Assembly: GCA_003235435.1 (NCBI GenBank)
Contig: QJWF01000193.1
Coordinates: 1-7,628 of the forward strand
Origin: Nitrosomonadales bacterium
GTDB taxonomy: Bacteria > Pseudomonadota > Gammaproteobacteria > Burkholderiales > Gallionellaceae
Reading direction: 5' to 3'
DNA: 7,628 bases
Position numbers and translations under genes: made by a program. The notes beneath the pieces were generated by a model. The model was not told the origin of the DNA, did no database searches, and saw only the letters and a program-made list of their open reading frames with translations. Shown here one piece after another: positions 1-7,174 of this stretch. The stretch's first letter is position 1; every line of letters begins with the position of its first letter.

Positions 1-461
1 TAACCGGCCGCGAGCAGATCGTCGAACATCACACCGAGCCCGCCGTGCCAGTTGCTGTCAAAATAACGTATCGGCGGTGGTTTCGCGATGTCGAAAAAGC
101 GGAACAGCGCAAAAGCCAGCAGCGACCATTCCCAACCATGGGGTGTGAAGAACAGCACCAGCACGAAGGCCACGATCTCATCCCAAACGATGCCGCCATG
201 ATCCGCCACGCCCAATGCCTTGCCGGTGATGTCGCATATCCATACACCGATCGCAAATGCCCAGATCAGCGCCAGCAGGAACAACGCATCGGACAGACGC
301 GGTGAGAGATACCAGTACATCGGAAAAGCCACCAACGTGCCGAATGTTCCCGGAGCTTTGCCCGCCAAACCGCTGCCAAAGCCGAATGCCAACAGGTGTG
401 CCGGATGGCTGAACAGAAAACGCCAACCGGGCTTTGCAACCGGCTCACCGAAAGTGGTCAT
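1..461 (-). CDS. pgpA: Phosphatidylglycerophosphatase A, 3' end cut by window edge
   Basis: PgpA removes the phosphate from phosphatidylglycerophosphate to give phosphatidylglycerol at the inner membrane. I translated the frame by hand from ATG at 461-459; 153 codons are visible before the window ends, against about 160-170 aa for the family, so only the last ~10-20 residues are missing. Seen in the sequence: a glycine-rich GSGLAGKAPGTFG at residues 29-41, the acidic motif DHGGIVWDE at 87-95, FDIAKPPPIR at 123-132, and GGLGVMFDD at 140-148. These are the family's conserved blocks, with D87, D94, E95, D124, K127, D147 and D148 as probable metal/active-site residues. Hydrophobic stretches around 43-52, 60-76 and 96-106 fit an integral membrane protein. 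The start overlaps the thiL stop by 17 bp, so translation is probably coupled to thiL. A weak purine-rich stretch (AGGG, about 10 nt upstream) may serve as ribosome-binding site. Confidence 0.93.
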   Translation of the reverse strand, partial: MTTFGEPVAKPGWRFLFSHPAHLLAFGFGSGLAGKAPGTFGTLVAFPMYWYLSPRLSDALFLLALIWAFAIGVWICDITGKALGVADHGGIVWDEIVAFVLVLFFTPHGWEWSLLAFALFRFFDIAKPPPIRYFDSNWHGGLGVMFDDLLAAG

Positions 462-1413
462 AACCGCCGGACCCTACATTCATGGGATTACCCGAAGCAT
501 CATGCACGACACAGCCGCTTCCCCCGGTAATCTTTCCGATGCATGCCAGCGGCAAATCGAGTCCCGTACCGATGCCCAATATCTCGGCATGGCGCGTAAC
601 TGGCGCGGTAAAACACAGTTCATAATCGTCACCTCCGGATAGAACACATTTCCTTCCCAGCGGGTGTCGCATATAACCGGACAATACTTCAGAGACCGGC
701 AAGGATGCAAAATCGATTTCTGCAGCCACTTGCGAAGCAGCAAGTACATGGCCCAGATCTCCGAGCAACCCATCGGAGATATCGATCGCGCTATTGGCTA
801 TACCGCGCAATGCCACGCCCAACGCAACGCGCGGCTGAGGCTGATGCAAGGCTGGGGCGCAGGCAGCCATTTCGTGATCAGTCAACGCGACAAGATCATT
901 CATGTGAGCCAGCGCCAAAGCGGCGTCTCCGAGCTTTCCCGAGACCCACACTTCGTCTCCGATCTGCGCGCCGCTGCGCCGCAAAGCCTGCTGGGCGGGA
1001 ACCTCGCCGAATATCGTCACACAAAGATCGAGTTTTCCGCATGTGGTATCACCCCCCACCAGTTCCACATCATACTGGTCAGCCAAAGCAAAGAAACCCG
1101 TGCTGAATCTTTCCAGCCAGGCTTCATCTGCCCCGCCTCCATCCTTGCGGGGCAGCGCGATCGCCAGTGCAGCCCAGCGCGGTGTTGCCCCCATTGCTGC
1201 CATATCAGACAGATTCACCGCCAGGGCCTTGTGTCCCAGCAGATAAGGGTCTGCATCATCAAGGAAATGAGTGCCACTTACCAACATGTCGGTCGATACT
1301 GCAAGCACGTTGCCCGCGCTTGCCTGCAACAGTGCTGCATCATCTCCAATTCCAAGCAGTGCGGTCGGCGCGTTACGGGTGAAATAACGGCGGATCAAAT
1401 CAAATTCCGTCAT
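445..1413 (-). CDS. thiL: Thiamine-monophosphate kinase
   Basis: ThiL phosphorylates thiamine monophosphate with ATP to make thiamine diphosphate, the active cofactor, in the cytoplasm. With the ATG at 1413-1411 the protein is 322 aa, the usual length. Motifs in order: GIGDDAALL (21-29), STDMLVSGTHF (40-50), HKALAVNLSDMAAMGATP (61-78), LVGGDTT (118-124), DISDGLLGDL (211-220), SGGDDYEL (259-266) and the C-terminal GGYDHF (316-321). The aspartates and glycines of these blocks bind Mg-ATP and substrate in the PurM/ThiL-type fold. The start is uncertain: a TTG at 1419-1417 would add Met-Ser and sits 12 nt after a strong AAGGAG. The ATG at 1413 is preferred because the protein then begins MTEFDLIRRYF, as family members do, and it has its own weak GGATGG 6 nt upstream. 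It lies 15 bp after the nusB stop and overlaps pgpA. No TPP riboswitch is seen. Confidence 0.95.
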   Translation of the reverse strand: MTEFDLIRRYFTRNAPTALLGIGDDAALLQASAGNVLAVSTDMLVSGTHFLDDADPYLLGHKALAVNLSDMAAMGATPRWAALAIALPRKDGGGADEAWLERFSTGFFALADQYDVELVGGDTTCGKLDLCVTIFGEVPAQQALRRSGAQIGDEVWVSGKLGDAALALAHMNDLVALTDHEMAACAPALHQPQPRVALGVALRGIANSAIDISDGLLGDLGHVLAASQVAAEIDFASLPVSEVLSGYMRHPLGRKCVLSGGDDYELCFTAPVTRHAEILGIGTGLDLPLACIGKITGGSGCVVHDASGNPMNVGSGGYDHFR

Positions 1414-1423
1414 ACTCAACCAT
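1400..1423 (-). other. 7-codon out-of-frame mini-ORF across the thiL start
   Basis: An ATG at 1423-1421 stands 8 nt after a strong Shine-Dalgarno AAGGAG (1432-1437), an ideal spacing, but it is out of frame with thiL. It encodes only MVEYDGI and stops with TGA at 1402-1400, inside the first codons of thiL. If ribosomes start here they would terminate just past the thiL ATG and could either re-initiate on thiL or reduce its translation. This is a reading of the sequence only; chance is quite possible. Confidence 0.2.
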
Positions 1424-1428
1424 CCAGA

Positions 1429-1908
1429 TCACTCCTTATCCCGTCCCGCAAACTCCGGCTCTCGCAACTGAGCCGCCAGCTTGTCGAGAACGCCGTTTAC
1501 ATACTTGTGCCCATCGGTCCCGCCAAAGGTCTTGGCCAGTTCCACTGCCTCGTTGATGACGACCCTGTAAGGCGCTTCGGGATGTTTGGCCAACTCAAAC
1601 GTTCCCAGCAGCAGGATTGCGAATTCCACCGGGCTGAGTTCTCCCAGCGTCCGATCGAGGTGCGGTGCCATCAGCGCCTCGATATCAGAATGGTGAACCA
1701 ATGTTCCGCGCAACAATCTGGAAAACAATTCCTTGTCATACCGCCCGAGGTTCTTTTCGGCATATATCTGTTTCTCGATTGCCGCCCCGTCACCACCCGT
1801 AATTCTCCACTGGTAGATGCCTTGCAATGCAAGTTCACGGGCACGATGGCGCGGACTCTTTTGCTTGGTGGTTTTGCTCGCCTTACTTGCGGTCTGCCCA
1901 CCGGTCAT
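1429..1908 (-). CDS. nusB: Transcription antitermination factor NusB
   Basis: NusB binds boxA RNA together with NusE (ribosomal protein S10) and supports processive antitermination on rRNA operons. The 159-aa product contains the family blocks: [15 protein letters not shown] (20-34, the basic N-terminal RNA-binding helix), [16 protein letters not shown] (91-106), and [19 protein letters not shown] (112-130) followed by [11 protein letters not shown] (135-145). It is about 20 residues longer than E. coli NusB (139 aa). The extra length is mostly a Lys/Ser/Thr-rich N-terminal tail (residues 1-19) plus a short charged C-terminal tail. Its ATG overlaps the ribH stop in an ATGA (1905-1908), with GGAG 6 nt upstream, so it is likely coupled to ribH. 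nusB beside ribH is a common arrangement in proteobacteria. Confidence 0.97.
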   Translation of the reverse strand: MTGGQTASKASKTTKQKSPRHRARELALQGIYQWRITGGDGAAIEKQIYAEKNLGRYDKELFSRLLRGTLVHHSDIEALMAPHLDRTLGELSPVEFAILLLGTFELAKHPEAPYRVVINEAVELAKTFGGTDGHKYVNGVLDKLAAQLREPEFAGRDKE

Positions 1909-2357
1909 CCCAGTCTCCGCAATAGATTCGCCATCTCGATTGCGACCAGTGCTGCTTCTCCGCCCTTGACCAGCATGCGGTCGATCGCCTGAGCATCATT
2001 ATCGGTGGTGAGGATCGCGTTGGCTATCGGCACTCCGCATGCCAGTTGAACTTCGTTCACACAACGTGCCGATTCGTTGGCAACGATTTCAAAATGATAG
2101 GTATCGCCGCGTATCACTGCACCGAGCGCGATCAGCGCATCGAACTTATCGCTCTCCGCCATTTGCAGCAGCATCAGCGGGATCTCCAGCGCACCGGGCA
2201 CTGTAGCCAGCGTGATATCTGTTTCCGAAACACCCTGTTGCAGCAATTGTGCAAGGCATGCTCCCAGCAGGCCTTCGCATACTTCGGTATTGAATCGGCT
2301 CTGTACTATGCCAATACGCAGGCCGCTGCCGTTTAGATTCTTTTCAAGTTCCATCAT
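1905..2357 (-). CDS. ribH: 6,7-dimethyl-8-ribityllumazine synthase
   Basis: Lumazine synthase condenses the ribityl-pyrimidine from the RibD/phosphatase branch with 3,4-dihydroxy-2-butanone 4-phosphate from RibB, giving the substrate of riboflavin synthase. The 150-aa product has the usual length. Visible motifs are SRFN (20-23), the substrate-binding VPGALEIP (53-60), [12 protein letters not shown] (79-90) with the catalytic His at 88, and DRM (126-128) with the phosphate-contacting Arg127. Members normally assemble into pentamers or 60-mer shells; the sequence alone does not show which. Two adjacent ATGs (2357, 2354) are possible; the first has AGAGGA 8 nt upstream (2366-2371). Unlike the other rib genes here it is separated from its upstream neighbour ribBA by 155 bp, so it may have its own promoter. 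It overlaps nusB by 4 bp. In E. coli nomenclature this gene is ribE. Confidence 0.97.
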   Translation of the reverse strand: MMELEKNLNGSGLRIGIVQSRFNTEVCEGLLGACLAQLLQQGVSETDITLATVPGALEIPLMLLQMAESDKFDALIALGAVIRGDTYHFEIVANESARCVNEVQLACGVPIANAILTTDNDAQAIDRMLVKGGEAALVAIEMANLLRRLG

Positions 2358-2436
2358 CAGCTTATTCCTCTATCAGGGTGTTGAATAACGTCACGAGCAG
2401 CGGTGGAACAAGGCGCAAATTGGCAAAAAAAGCTGC

Positions 2437-2450
2437 TTATTTGCAAATAA
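2437..2450. promoter_or_regulatory. 14-bp perfect palindrome in the ribBA-ribH spacer, role unknown
   Basis: TTATTTGCAAATAA is its own reverse complement and lies in the A/T-rich middle of the 155-bp spacer between ribBA and ribH. Just downstream on the minus strand is a run of seven T (2425-2431), and just upstream is a second, 8-bp palindrome GAATATTC (2453-2460). A dimeric regulator site or a weak RNA hairpin is possible. I do not recognise it as the site of a named regulator, and its A/T richness makes chance symmetry more likely. Confidence 0.3.
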
Positions 2451-2474
2451 ATGAATATTCTGAGCCCTTAGCAA
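2446..2474 (-). promoter_or_regulatory. Weak sigma70-like promoter candidate for ribH-nusB-thiL-pgpA
   Basis: On the minus strand TTGCTA (2474-2469) and TTTATT (2451-2446) are separated by 17 bp; each matches four of six consensus bases (TTGACA and TATAAT). It would start transcription about 80 nt before ribH and its -10 overlaps the 14-bp palindrome at 2437-2450. In an A/T-rich spacer such matches arise easily, so this is only a candidate. I see no convincing intrinsic terminator in the spacer, so read-through from ribBA is also expected. Confidence 0.22.
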
Positions 2475-2512
2475 AGCGGTTTTGCCGGGCGCAGAAATTT
2501 TGCAGCATCCTG

Positions 2513-3607
2513 CTATTCGTGGCTGGCATAGCCCACAACCTCCAGACCAAAACCGGCCATGCTAGGCATCTTGTGCGGCGTTGCCAGCAATCGCATCTTG
2601 CCGACACCAAGATCGCGCAGGATCTGGGCGCCGATACCATAGCTGCGCGGATCCCACTGCGCTGTTCGCTGGTTTCCAGCTTCCAATGATGCGCGTACGC
2701 GCAGATCCTGCGGTGTCTCGCCGCGATGCAGCAGCACCAGCACCCCTGCCGATGACTGTCCGATCTTCTGCAATGCCTGATTAACGCTGATTGAATGTGC
2801 AAGATCGATCTGCTCCAGAAAATCCATCACTGAAAGCGGTTCATGCACCCTAACTAGGGTCTCGGCATCAGGGCGAATCCTGCCCTTCACCAATGCCAGA
2901 TGGGTGCGTTGAGTGGTCTTGTCAACATAAGTTGCCAAATCGAACTCTCCATAGGCGGTCTGTACTTTGCGGTGGTTCACGCGCTCGACCAGAGTTTCAT
3001 GATGACATCGGTATTCGATGAGATCGGCGATTGTGCCGATCTTGAGTTGATGTAGCCGCGCGAACTCCACCAGATCGGACAGTCGCGCCATCTCGCCATC
3101 GTCCCTGAGTATCTCGCAGATCACCGAAGCTGGGGTAAGGCCGGCCAGCTCCGCCAAATCGCAACCCGCTTCGGTATGGCCGGCGCGAACCAGCACGCCG
3201 CCGTTCTGCGCGCGCAGCGGGAAGATATGCCCCGGCTGGACGATATCGCCCGGTTTGGCATTCCTGTCGGCGGCCACCTGAACCGTGCGGGAGCGATCAG
3301 CCGCCGAAATTCCTGTGGTCACTCCGCTAGCCGCCTCGATTGACAGCGTGAAATTGGTCGCCAGCGGCAAACCGTTTTCGCGCACCATCAGTGGAAGGTC
3401 GATTTGCCTGCAATGCGCTTCGGTCAGCGTAAGGCATATCAATCCCCGTCCGTGCTTGGCCATGAAGTTTATTTTTTCCGGCGTCACAAAATCTGCGGCG
3501 AACACCAGATCGCCTTCATTCTCGCGGTCCTCCTCGTCCACCAGCACGACCATACGTCCGGCGCGTATTTCTCCGATGATTTCCTGTACCGGCGATATCC
3601 CTGTCAT
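2513..3607 (-). CDS. ribBA: 3,4-dihydroxy-2-butanone-4-phosphate synthase with degenerate GTP cyclohydrolase II-like domain (RibBX type)
   Basis: The N-terminal half (about residues 1-205) is a complete RibB, which turns ribulose 5-phosphate into formate and the four-carbon unit used by RibH. Visible are [10 protein letters not shown] (25-34), the [12 protein letters not shown] block (97-108), [20 protein letters not shown] (141-160) and ICEI (163-166). The C-terminal half (about 206-364) resembles GTP cyclohydrolase II in outline: GEF near 220, [19 protein letters not shown] (323-341) and FGLEVV (353-358). It lacks the catalytic parts. There is no cysteine after residue 201, so the three zinc ligands are gone. 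The usual VHSEC region reads VHEPLSV (254-260), the RQEGRGIG signature is replaced around 293-306, and the TNNP motif reads ATPH (342-345). It therefore probably has only RibB activity; proteobacterial hybrids of this kind have been called RibBX. The start ATG overlaps the ribE stop (ATGA). I see no frameshift. Confidence 0.95.
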   Translation of the reverse strand: MTGISPVQEIIGEIRAGRMVVLVDEEDRENEGDLVFAADFVTPEKINFMAKHGRGLICLTLTEAHCRQIDLPLMVRENGLPLATNFTLSIEAASGVTTGISAADRSRTVQVAADRNAKPGDIVQPGHIFPLRAQNGGVLVRAGHTEAGCDLAELAGLTPASVICEILRDDGEMARLSDLVEFARLHQLKIGTIADLIEYRCHHETLVERVNHRKVQTAYGEFDLATYVDKTTQRTHLALVKGRIRPDAETLVRVHEPLSVMDFLEQIDLAHSISVNQALQKIGQSSAGVLVLLHRGETPQDLRVRASLEAGNQRTAQWDPRSYGIGAQILRDLGVGKMRLLATPHKMPSMAGFGLEVVGYASHE

Positions 3608-4209
3608 TTGCCTTGTTCTTCCTCAGCTCGCAACATCCGTTCTACATAACGCGCGATCAAGTCCACTTCGAGATTGATTCGAGTGCCTGTTCGTAACTTG
3701 TTCAGGCTGGTCTGAGCCAGAGTGTGCGGAATCAGGTTGACGCTGAATTCGCTGCCGCTGACCTGGTTGACCGTCAGGCTGACGCCGTTGATCGCAATCG
3801 AACCTTTTGCAGCAATGTATTTCGCAAGCGCCTGCGGCGCGCGTACAGTCAGTCTCCAGCTTTCTATCAGATCGTCGAACGCCACAACCTCACCTACGCC
3901 ATCTACATGACCGCTTACCAGATGCCCTCCGAGCCTGTCGGACAGCCGCAACGCTTTCTCCAGATTGACCAACCCGTTCGGTTTATCCAGCCCGACCGTA
4001 CAATCCAGTGTTTCACGGGACACATCAACCGTAAAACTGTCCGAAGCAAGTGCAATCACTGTCAGACATATCCCGTTCACGGCGATGCTGTCGCCTACCT
4101 GCACATCGTCCAGATCCATAGCCCCGGTTGAAATCACCAGGTGCAACCCGCCATCGCGGTCCGCCGCTTCGATTATCCGTCCCACATCCGCAATGATCCC
4201 GCTAAACAT
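3604..4209 (-). CDS. ribE: Riboflavin synthase, alpha subunit
   Basis: Riboflavin synthase dismutates two molecules of 6,7-dimethyl-8-ribityllumazine into riboflavin and the pyrimidine that returns to RibH. The 201-aa product has the standard length and the family's internal duplication. The first barrel starts MFSGII (1-6) and has [13 protein letters not shown] (39-51). The second follows [11 protein letters not shown] (94-104) and has the matching [14 protein letters not shown] (135-148), then IPHTL (160-164). The C-terminal [11 protein letters not shown] (182-192) is the trimerisation helix region. The reading frame is open further upstream to 4269, but the ATG at 4209-4207 gives the invariant MF(S/T)GI start and is clearly right. 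It overlaps the ribD stop by 8 bp and the ribBA start by 4 bp, so coupled translation is likely. The gene is called ribC in E. coli. Confidence 0.97.
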   Translation of the reverse strand: MFSGIIADVGRIIEAADRDGGLHLVISTGAMDLDDVQVGDSIAVNGICLTVIALASDSFTVDVSRETLDCTVGLDKPNGLVNLEKALRLSDRLGGHLVSGHVDGVGEVVAFDDLIESWRLTVRAPQALAKYIAAKGSIAINGVSLTVNQVSGSEFSVNLIPHTLAQTSLNKLRTGTRINLEVDLIARYVERMLRAEEEQGK

Positions 4210-5302
4210 TTGCCACTTTCGCATTGATGCGCAAGTCTTTCCCGACCAGGCGCATATCCTTCCATTCAAGTTTCACACACTGATCCAGGCTGCCGATTTC
4301 ACCCAATTGCATCATGCCGCGCGCCATATCTCCCAGCAATTGAGGCGCGATATACAGCACCAGCTCATCCGTCAATCCGGCGCGCAATAATGCACCATTC
4401 AAAGTGCTCCCCGCTTCGACCAGCACTTCGTTGCAACCCCGTTGAGAAAGATCACGCATCATTGCAGGCAGATTCACCCTTCCATTGCCGTCCGGAATCA
4501 CACATAACGATGCGCCGGCTTGTTCAAGTTCAGAGTTTTTTTTGCTGTTGCTTATTGCGGTATATATCAACACGTTGTCATTCTCTGCGCCTTGCAGGAT
4601 TCGTGAATCCAGCGGAATGCGCAATTTGCTGTCCAGCACGGCCCGCAATGGCTGCCGTGCTCCCGAAATATCGCGGACATTCAAGCGCGCGTCGTCCGCC
4701 AGCACCGTATCGATGCCGGTAAGCACCGCGCTGGAACGCGCCCGCCAGTGCTGCACATCGCGCCTTGCTGCCTCTCCGGTTATCCATTTGCTGACACCAT
4801 TGTCCAGCGCGATGCGGCCGTCCAGGCTCATGCCTATCTTGCTGCGCACCCAGGGCCTGTCGCGGGTCATGCGCGAAAAGAATCCGATGTTCAATTCATG
4901 CGCGGCAGCTTCCATCAGCCCGATCTCGATGGCAATACCGGCGGCGCGCAATTTGTCGCTGCCCGCTCCTGCCACCTGCGGATTAGGGTCCGCCACTGCC
5001 GCGACCACCCGCGAAACGCCGGCCGATATCAGCGCATCGGCACAGGGTGGCGTGCGGCCGTGATGACTGCATGGTTCCAACGATACATAAGCGGTCGCAC
5101 CGCGTGCCGCCTTCCCAGCCTGTTGCAACGCGAGAACCTCGGCATGCGCCTCGCCTGCACGCCTATGCCAGCCGCTGCCGACGACTCTTCCATCATTAAC
5201 CAGAACACAGCCGACGCGCGGATTCGGGCTGGTGCTGTACAGACCCTGCTCGGCCAGTCGCAGTGCTTGCGCCATCCACTGGCTATCCGCGGCAGTGAAC
5301 AC
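4202..5302 (-). CDS. ribD: Bifunctional pyrimidine deaminase / uracil reductase RibD
   Basis: RibD carries out the second and third steps of riboflavin synthesis: deamination of the pyrimidine made by RibA, then NADPH-dependent reduction of its ribosyl side chain. The N-terminal deaminase domain (about 1-145) shows SPNPRVGCVLV (25-35), the zinc/catalytic HAE (53-55) and EPCSHHGRTPPC (76-87), where C78 and C87 complete the zinc site. The reductase domain (about 149-366) shows KIGMSLDGRIA (155-165), SKWITG (171-176), GIDTVLADDARLNVR (196-210) and VLVEAGSTLNGALL (293-306). The start is GTG at 5302-5300, 2 bp after the nrdR stop; it yields the family-typical MFTAADSQWM, while the next ATG (codon 10) would cut into the first helix. 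No strong ribosome-binding site is seen, consistent with coupling to nrdR. A run of eight A in the message at codons 254-256 is a possible slippage site. Confidence 0.96.
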   Translation of the reverse strand: MFTAADSQWMAQALRLAEQGLYSTSPNPRVGCVLVNDGRVVGSGWHRRAGEAHAEVLALQQAGKAARGATAYVSLEPCSHHGRTPPCADALISAGVSRVVAAVADPNPQVAGAGSDKLRAAGIAIEIGLMEAAAHELNIGFFSRMTRDRPWVRSKIGMSLDGRIALDNGVSKWITGEAARRDVQHWRARSSAVLTGIDTVLADDARLNVRDISGARQPLRAVLDSKLRIPLDSRILQGAENDNVLIYTAISNSKKNSELEQAGASLCVIPDGNGRVNLPAMMRDLSQRGCNEVLVEAGSTLNGALLRAGLTDELVLYIAPQLLGDMARGMMQLGEIGSLDQCVKLEWKDMRLVGKDLRINAKVANV

Positions 5303-5304
5303 GA

Positions 5305-5784
5305 CTAAGGCTTCCGCCTAGTGCGGCGCGCCGGCGACTTGCTCACCGCCTCTATCGCCTCGGTGAAATCACCTACGTCCTGAAAACTCTTGTACACCGA
5401 TGCAAAACGGATATATGCCACCTTATCCAGCTTCAACAACTCCTTCATCACCATTTCGCCGATCTGCCGCGAACCTATTTCGCGTTCTCCAAGCGCGAAG
5501 ATCTTCTGAATGACCTGATCTATCGCCGTATCAACCAACTCGGTAGGCACCGGCCGCTTGTGCAGGGCACGATTAAAACTGGTACGCAACTTGGCTTCAT
5601 CAAATTCGCTGCGCATGCCGTTCTGCTTTACCACCTGCGGCCTGCGCAGCTCGACGATCTCGTAAGTGGTAAAACGCTTGTCACACGACAGGCAACGGCG
5701 ACGGCGGCGGACATGGTCGCCTTCGTCGCTTTCGCGGGTATCCACCACCTGGGTGATGTCACCTTTGCAGAACGGACATTTCAT
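5305..5784 (-). CDS. nrdR: Transcriptional repressor NrdR
   Basis: NrdR is a zinc-ribbon/ATP-cone repressor that senses ATP/dATP and shuts off ribonucleotide reductase genes by binding NrdR boxes at their promoters. The 159-aa product has the zinc ribbon MKCPFC with C3 and C6, then [17 protein letters not shown] (26-42) with C31 and C34. The ATP-cone follows from about 49 to 139, beginning VVKQNG (51-56) and including [13 protein letters not shown] (101-113) and [11 protein letters not shown] (124-134). The C-terminal tail [10 protein letters not shown] is short and basic. It lies 19 bp downstream of glyA and 2 bp upstream of ribD; glyA-nrdR-ribD is a frequent order in proteobacteria. I see no nrd genes and no pair of NrdR boxes in the window, so its targets are elsewhere. 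The ribosome-binding site is weak. Confidence 0.97.
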   Translation of the reverse strand: MKCPFCKGDITQVVDTRESDEGDHVRRRRRCLSCDKRFTTYEIVELRRPQVVKQNGMRSEFDEAKLRTSFNRALHKRPVPTELVDTAIDQVIQKIFALGEREIGSRQIGEMVMKELLKLDKVAYIRFASVYKSFQDVGDFTEAIEAVSKSPARRTRRKP

Positions 5785-5803
5785 ATCTGCCAGTCGTTAA
5801 CGG

Positions 5804-7051
5804 TTATTTTTCGTAGACCGGAAACTTGGCGCACAATTTTTTCACTTCGCCCGCAACACGCTCAATCACCGCATCATCATTGGGCGCATCCAGCACGTCA
5901 GCGATCAGATGTGCGAGTTTCTCCGCTTCAAGTTCCTTGAAACCCCGGGTAGTCATCGCCGGACTACCGATGCGTATACCGCTGGTAACGAATGGCTTTT
6001 GAGGATCGTTGGGAATGGCATTCTTGTTCACGGTGATATGTGCGCGACCAAGCGCGGCCTCGGCTTCCCTGCCGGTAATGTGCTTGGCCTGCAGGTCGAC
6101 CAGGAACATGTGGCTGTCAGTGCGCCCGGATACGATGCGCAGGCCGCATTCCTGCAAAACCTTGGCCATCACCCGCGCGTTGTCCACCACTTGTATCTGA
6201 TAGGCCTTGAACTCCTTGCTGGCCGCTTCCTTGAAGGCCACTGCCTTCGCGGCGATCACATGCATCAGCGGACCGCCCTGAATGCCCGGAAAGATCGCCG
6301 AGTTCAGCACTTTCTCGAATTCCGCCTTCGCCAGAATGATTCCGCCGCGCGGCCCGCGCAAGGTCTTGTGCGTGGTGCTGGTGACAAAATCCGCGATCCC
6401 GACCGGGTTCGGATATACCCCTGCGGCGACAAGGCCGGCATAGTGCGCCATGTCCACGAATAGGTAAGCGCCGACACTGTCGGCGATCGCGCGAAAGCGT
6501 TTCCAGTCGAACACCAAGGAATAGGCTGAAGCCCCCGCCACGATCATCTTCGGTTTGTGTGCCTTGGCTAGCGCCTGTACCTGATCATAGTCGACTTCTT
6601 CTTTTTCATTCAGACCATACTGGATCGCGTTGTACAGCTTGCCGCTGGCATTTACTGATGCGCCGTGCGTCAAATGCCCGCCGTGAGCCAGCGACATACC
6701 CAGAATGGTGTCGCCGGGCTTGAGCACCGACATGTAAACTCCCTGGTTCGCCTGGGAACCGGAATTCGGCTGCACATTTGCATATTCCGCGCCGAACAGG
6801 GCTTTCACCCGATCGATCGCCAACTGCTCGGCGATATCCACATACTCGCAGCCGCCGTAATAGCGCTTGCCGGGATAACCTTCGGCATATTTGTTGGTAA
6901 GCTGGCTGCCCTGTGCCTCCATCACCGCAGGGCTGGCGTAGTTTTCCGAGGCGATCAGCTCGATGTGATCTTCCTGACGGCTGTTTTCTTTCTGAATCGC
7001 AGACCACAAATCGGGGTCTACGAAAGCAAGCGTGTTTTTGCGCGAGAACAT
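5804..7051 (-). CDS. glyA: Serine hydroxymethyltransferase
   Basis: GlyA is a pyridoxal-phosphate enzyme that interconverts serine plus tetrahydrofolate with glycine plus 5,10-methylene-tetrahydrofolate, the main source of one-carbon units. The 415-aa product matches the bacterial length. Visible are [10 protein letters not shown] (31-40), the substrate/tetramer segment [20 protein letters not shown] (53-72), NSGSQAN (96-102), AHGGHLTHG (122-130), VDMAHYAGL (199-207) with D200 and H203 contacting the cofactor, and the Schiff-base lysine K229 in [14 protein letters not shown] (224-237). The C-terminal domain carries [15 protein letters not shown] (354-368). The ATG at 7051-7049 has AGGA 9 nt upstream and follows a clear promoter. 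It is the first gene of the likely transcription unit glyA-nrdR-rib. No glycine riboswitch is seen in the short leader. Confidence 0.98.
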   Translation of the reverse strand: MFSRKNTLAFVDPDLWSAIQKENSRQEDHIELIASENYASPAVMEAQGSQLTNKYAEGYPGKRYYGGCEYVDIAEQLAIDRVKALFGAEYANVQPNSGSQANQGVYMSVLKPGDTILGMSLAHGGHLTHGASVNASGKLYNAIQYGLNEKEEVDYDQVQALAKAHKPKMIVAGASAYSLVFDWKRFRAIADSVGAYLFVDMAHYAGLVAAGVYPNPVGIADFVTSTTHKTLRGPRGGIILAKAEFEKVLNSAIFPGIQGGPLMHVIAAKAVAFKEAASKEFKAYQIQVVDNARVMAKVLQECGLRIVSGRTDSHMFLVDLQAKHITGREAEAALGRAHITVNKNAIPNDPQKPFVTSGIRIGSPAMTTRGFKELEAEKLAHLIADVLDAPNDDAVIERVAGEVKKLCAKFPVYEK

Positions 7052-7090
7052 GGCGGTTATTCCTGAAATATTGAAGCGGGAAAGGGGCGG

Positions 7091-7099
7091 ATTCTACCA
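7091..7099 (-). promoter_or_regulatory. Extended -10 promoter of glyA
   Basis: On the minus strand TGGTAGAAT combines the -10 hexamer TAGAAT (7096-7091, five of six consensus bases) with the extended TGn motif. No good -35 is found 16-18 bp upstream (candidates such as TCCGGC are poor), which fits an extended -10 promoter. Transcription would begin near 7084, giving a leader of about 30 nt that contains only the ribosome-binding site AGGA (7061-7064). It probably drives glyA, nrdR and at least the first rib genes. Confidence 0.6.
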
Positions 7100-7174
7100 T
7101 GCAGGCGTCATGGGCCGGAAATTCCTGATTTGCGGCTGTGGGGCTACCGCAGACGAAATTGACTCGAGATACTT

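Noticed and set aside
664..1992. A 442-codon open frame on the plus strand opposite thiL, nusB and ribH
   Set aside because: It lies entirely antisense to three clearly recognisable genes, spans their junctions, and its product is rich in Cys, His, Gln and Arg with no recognisable motif. It is a codon-bias shadow.
2420..2446. Hairpin of GCAAATAAG with CTTTTTTTGC in the ribBA-ribH spacer as a terminator
   Set aside because: The stem is A/T-rich with a mismatch and a bulge, and the T run lies inside the stem rather than after it, so it does not fit an intrinsic terminator.
2500..2512. Small hairpin GCAG-GATG-CTGC just after the ribBA stop
   Set aside because: Only four base pairs and no following T tract on the minus strand, so it is not a credible terminator.
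2378..2689. Plus-strand open frame starting in the ribBA-ribH spacer
   Set aside because: Most of it is antisense to the 3' end of ribBA, there is no ribosome-binding site of note, and the composition is not protein-like.
4210..4269. Upstream extension of riboflavin synthase by 20 codons
   Set aside because: The extension lies inside ribD and lacks similarity to the family; the MFSGII start at 4209 is the conserved N-terminus.
4748..5308. Plus-strand open frame of 186 codons opposite ribD
   Set aside because: Fully antisense to the conserved deaminase domain, with no family resemblance. Shadow frame.
7052..7090. Glycine riboswitch in the glyA leader
   Set aside because: The leader predicted from the extended -10 promoter is only about 30 nt, too short for a glycine aptamer.
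7059..7128. 8-bp direct repeat (ATTCCTGA on the plus strand at 7059-7066 and 7121-7128) flanking the glyA promoter
   Set aside because: Too short to stand out in 177 bp, and one copy is simply part of the glyA ribosome-binding site region.
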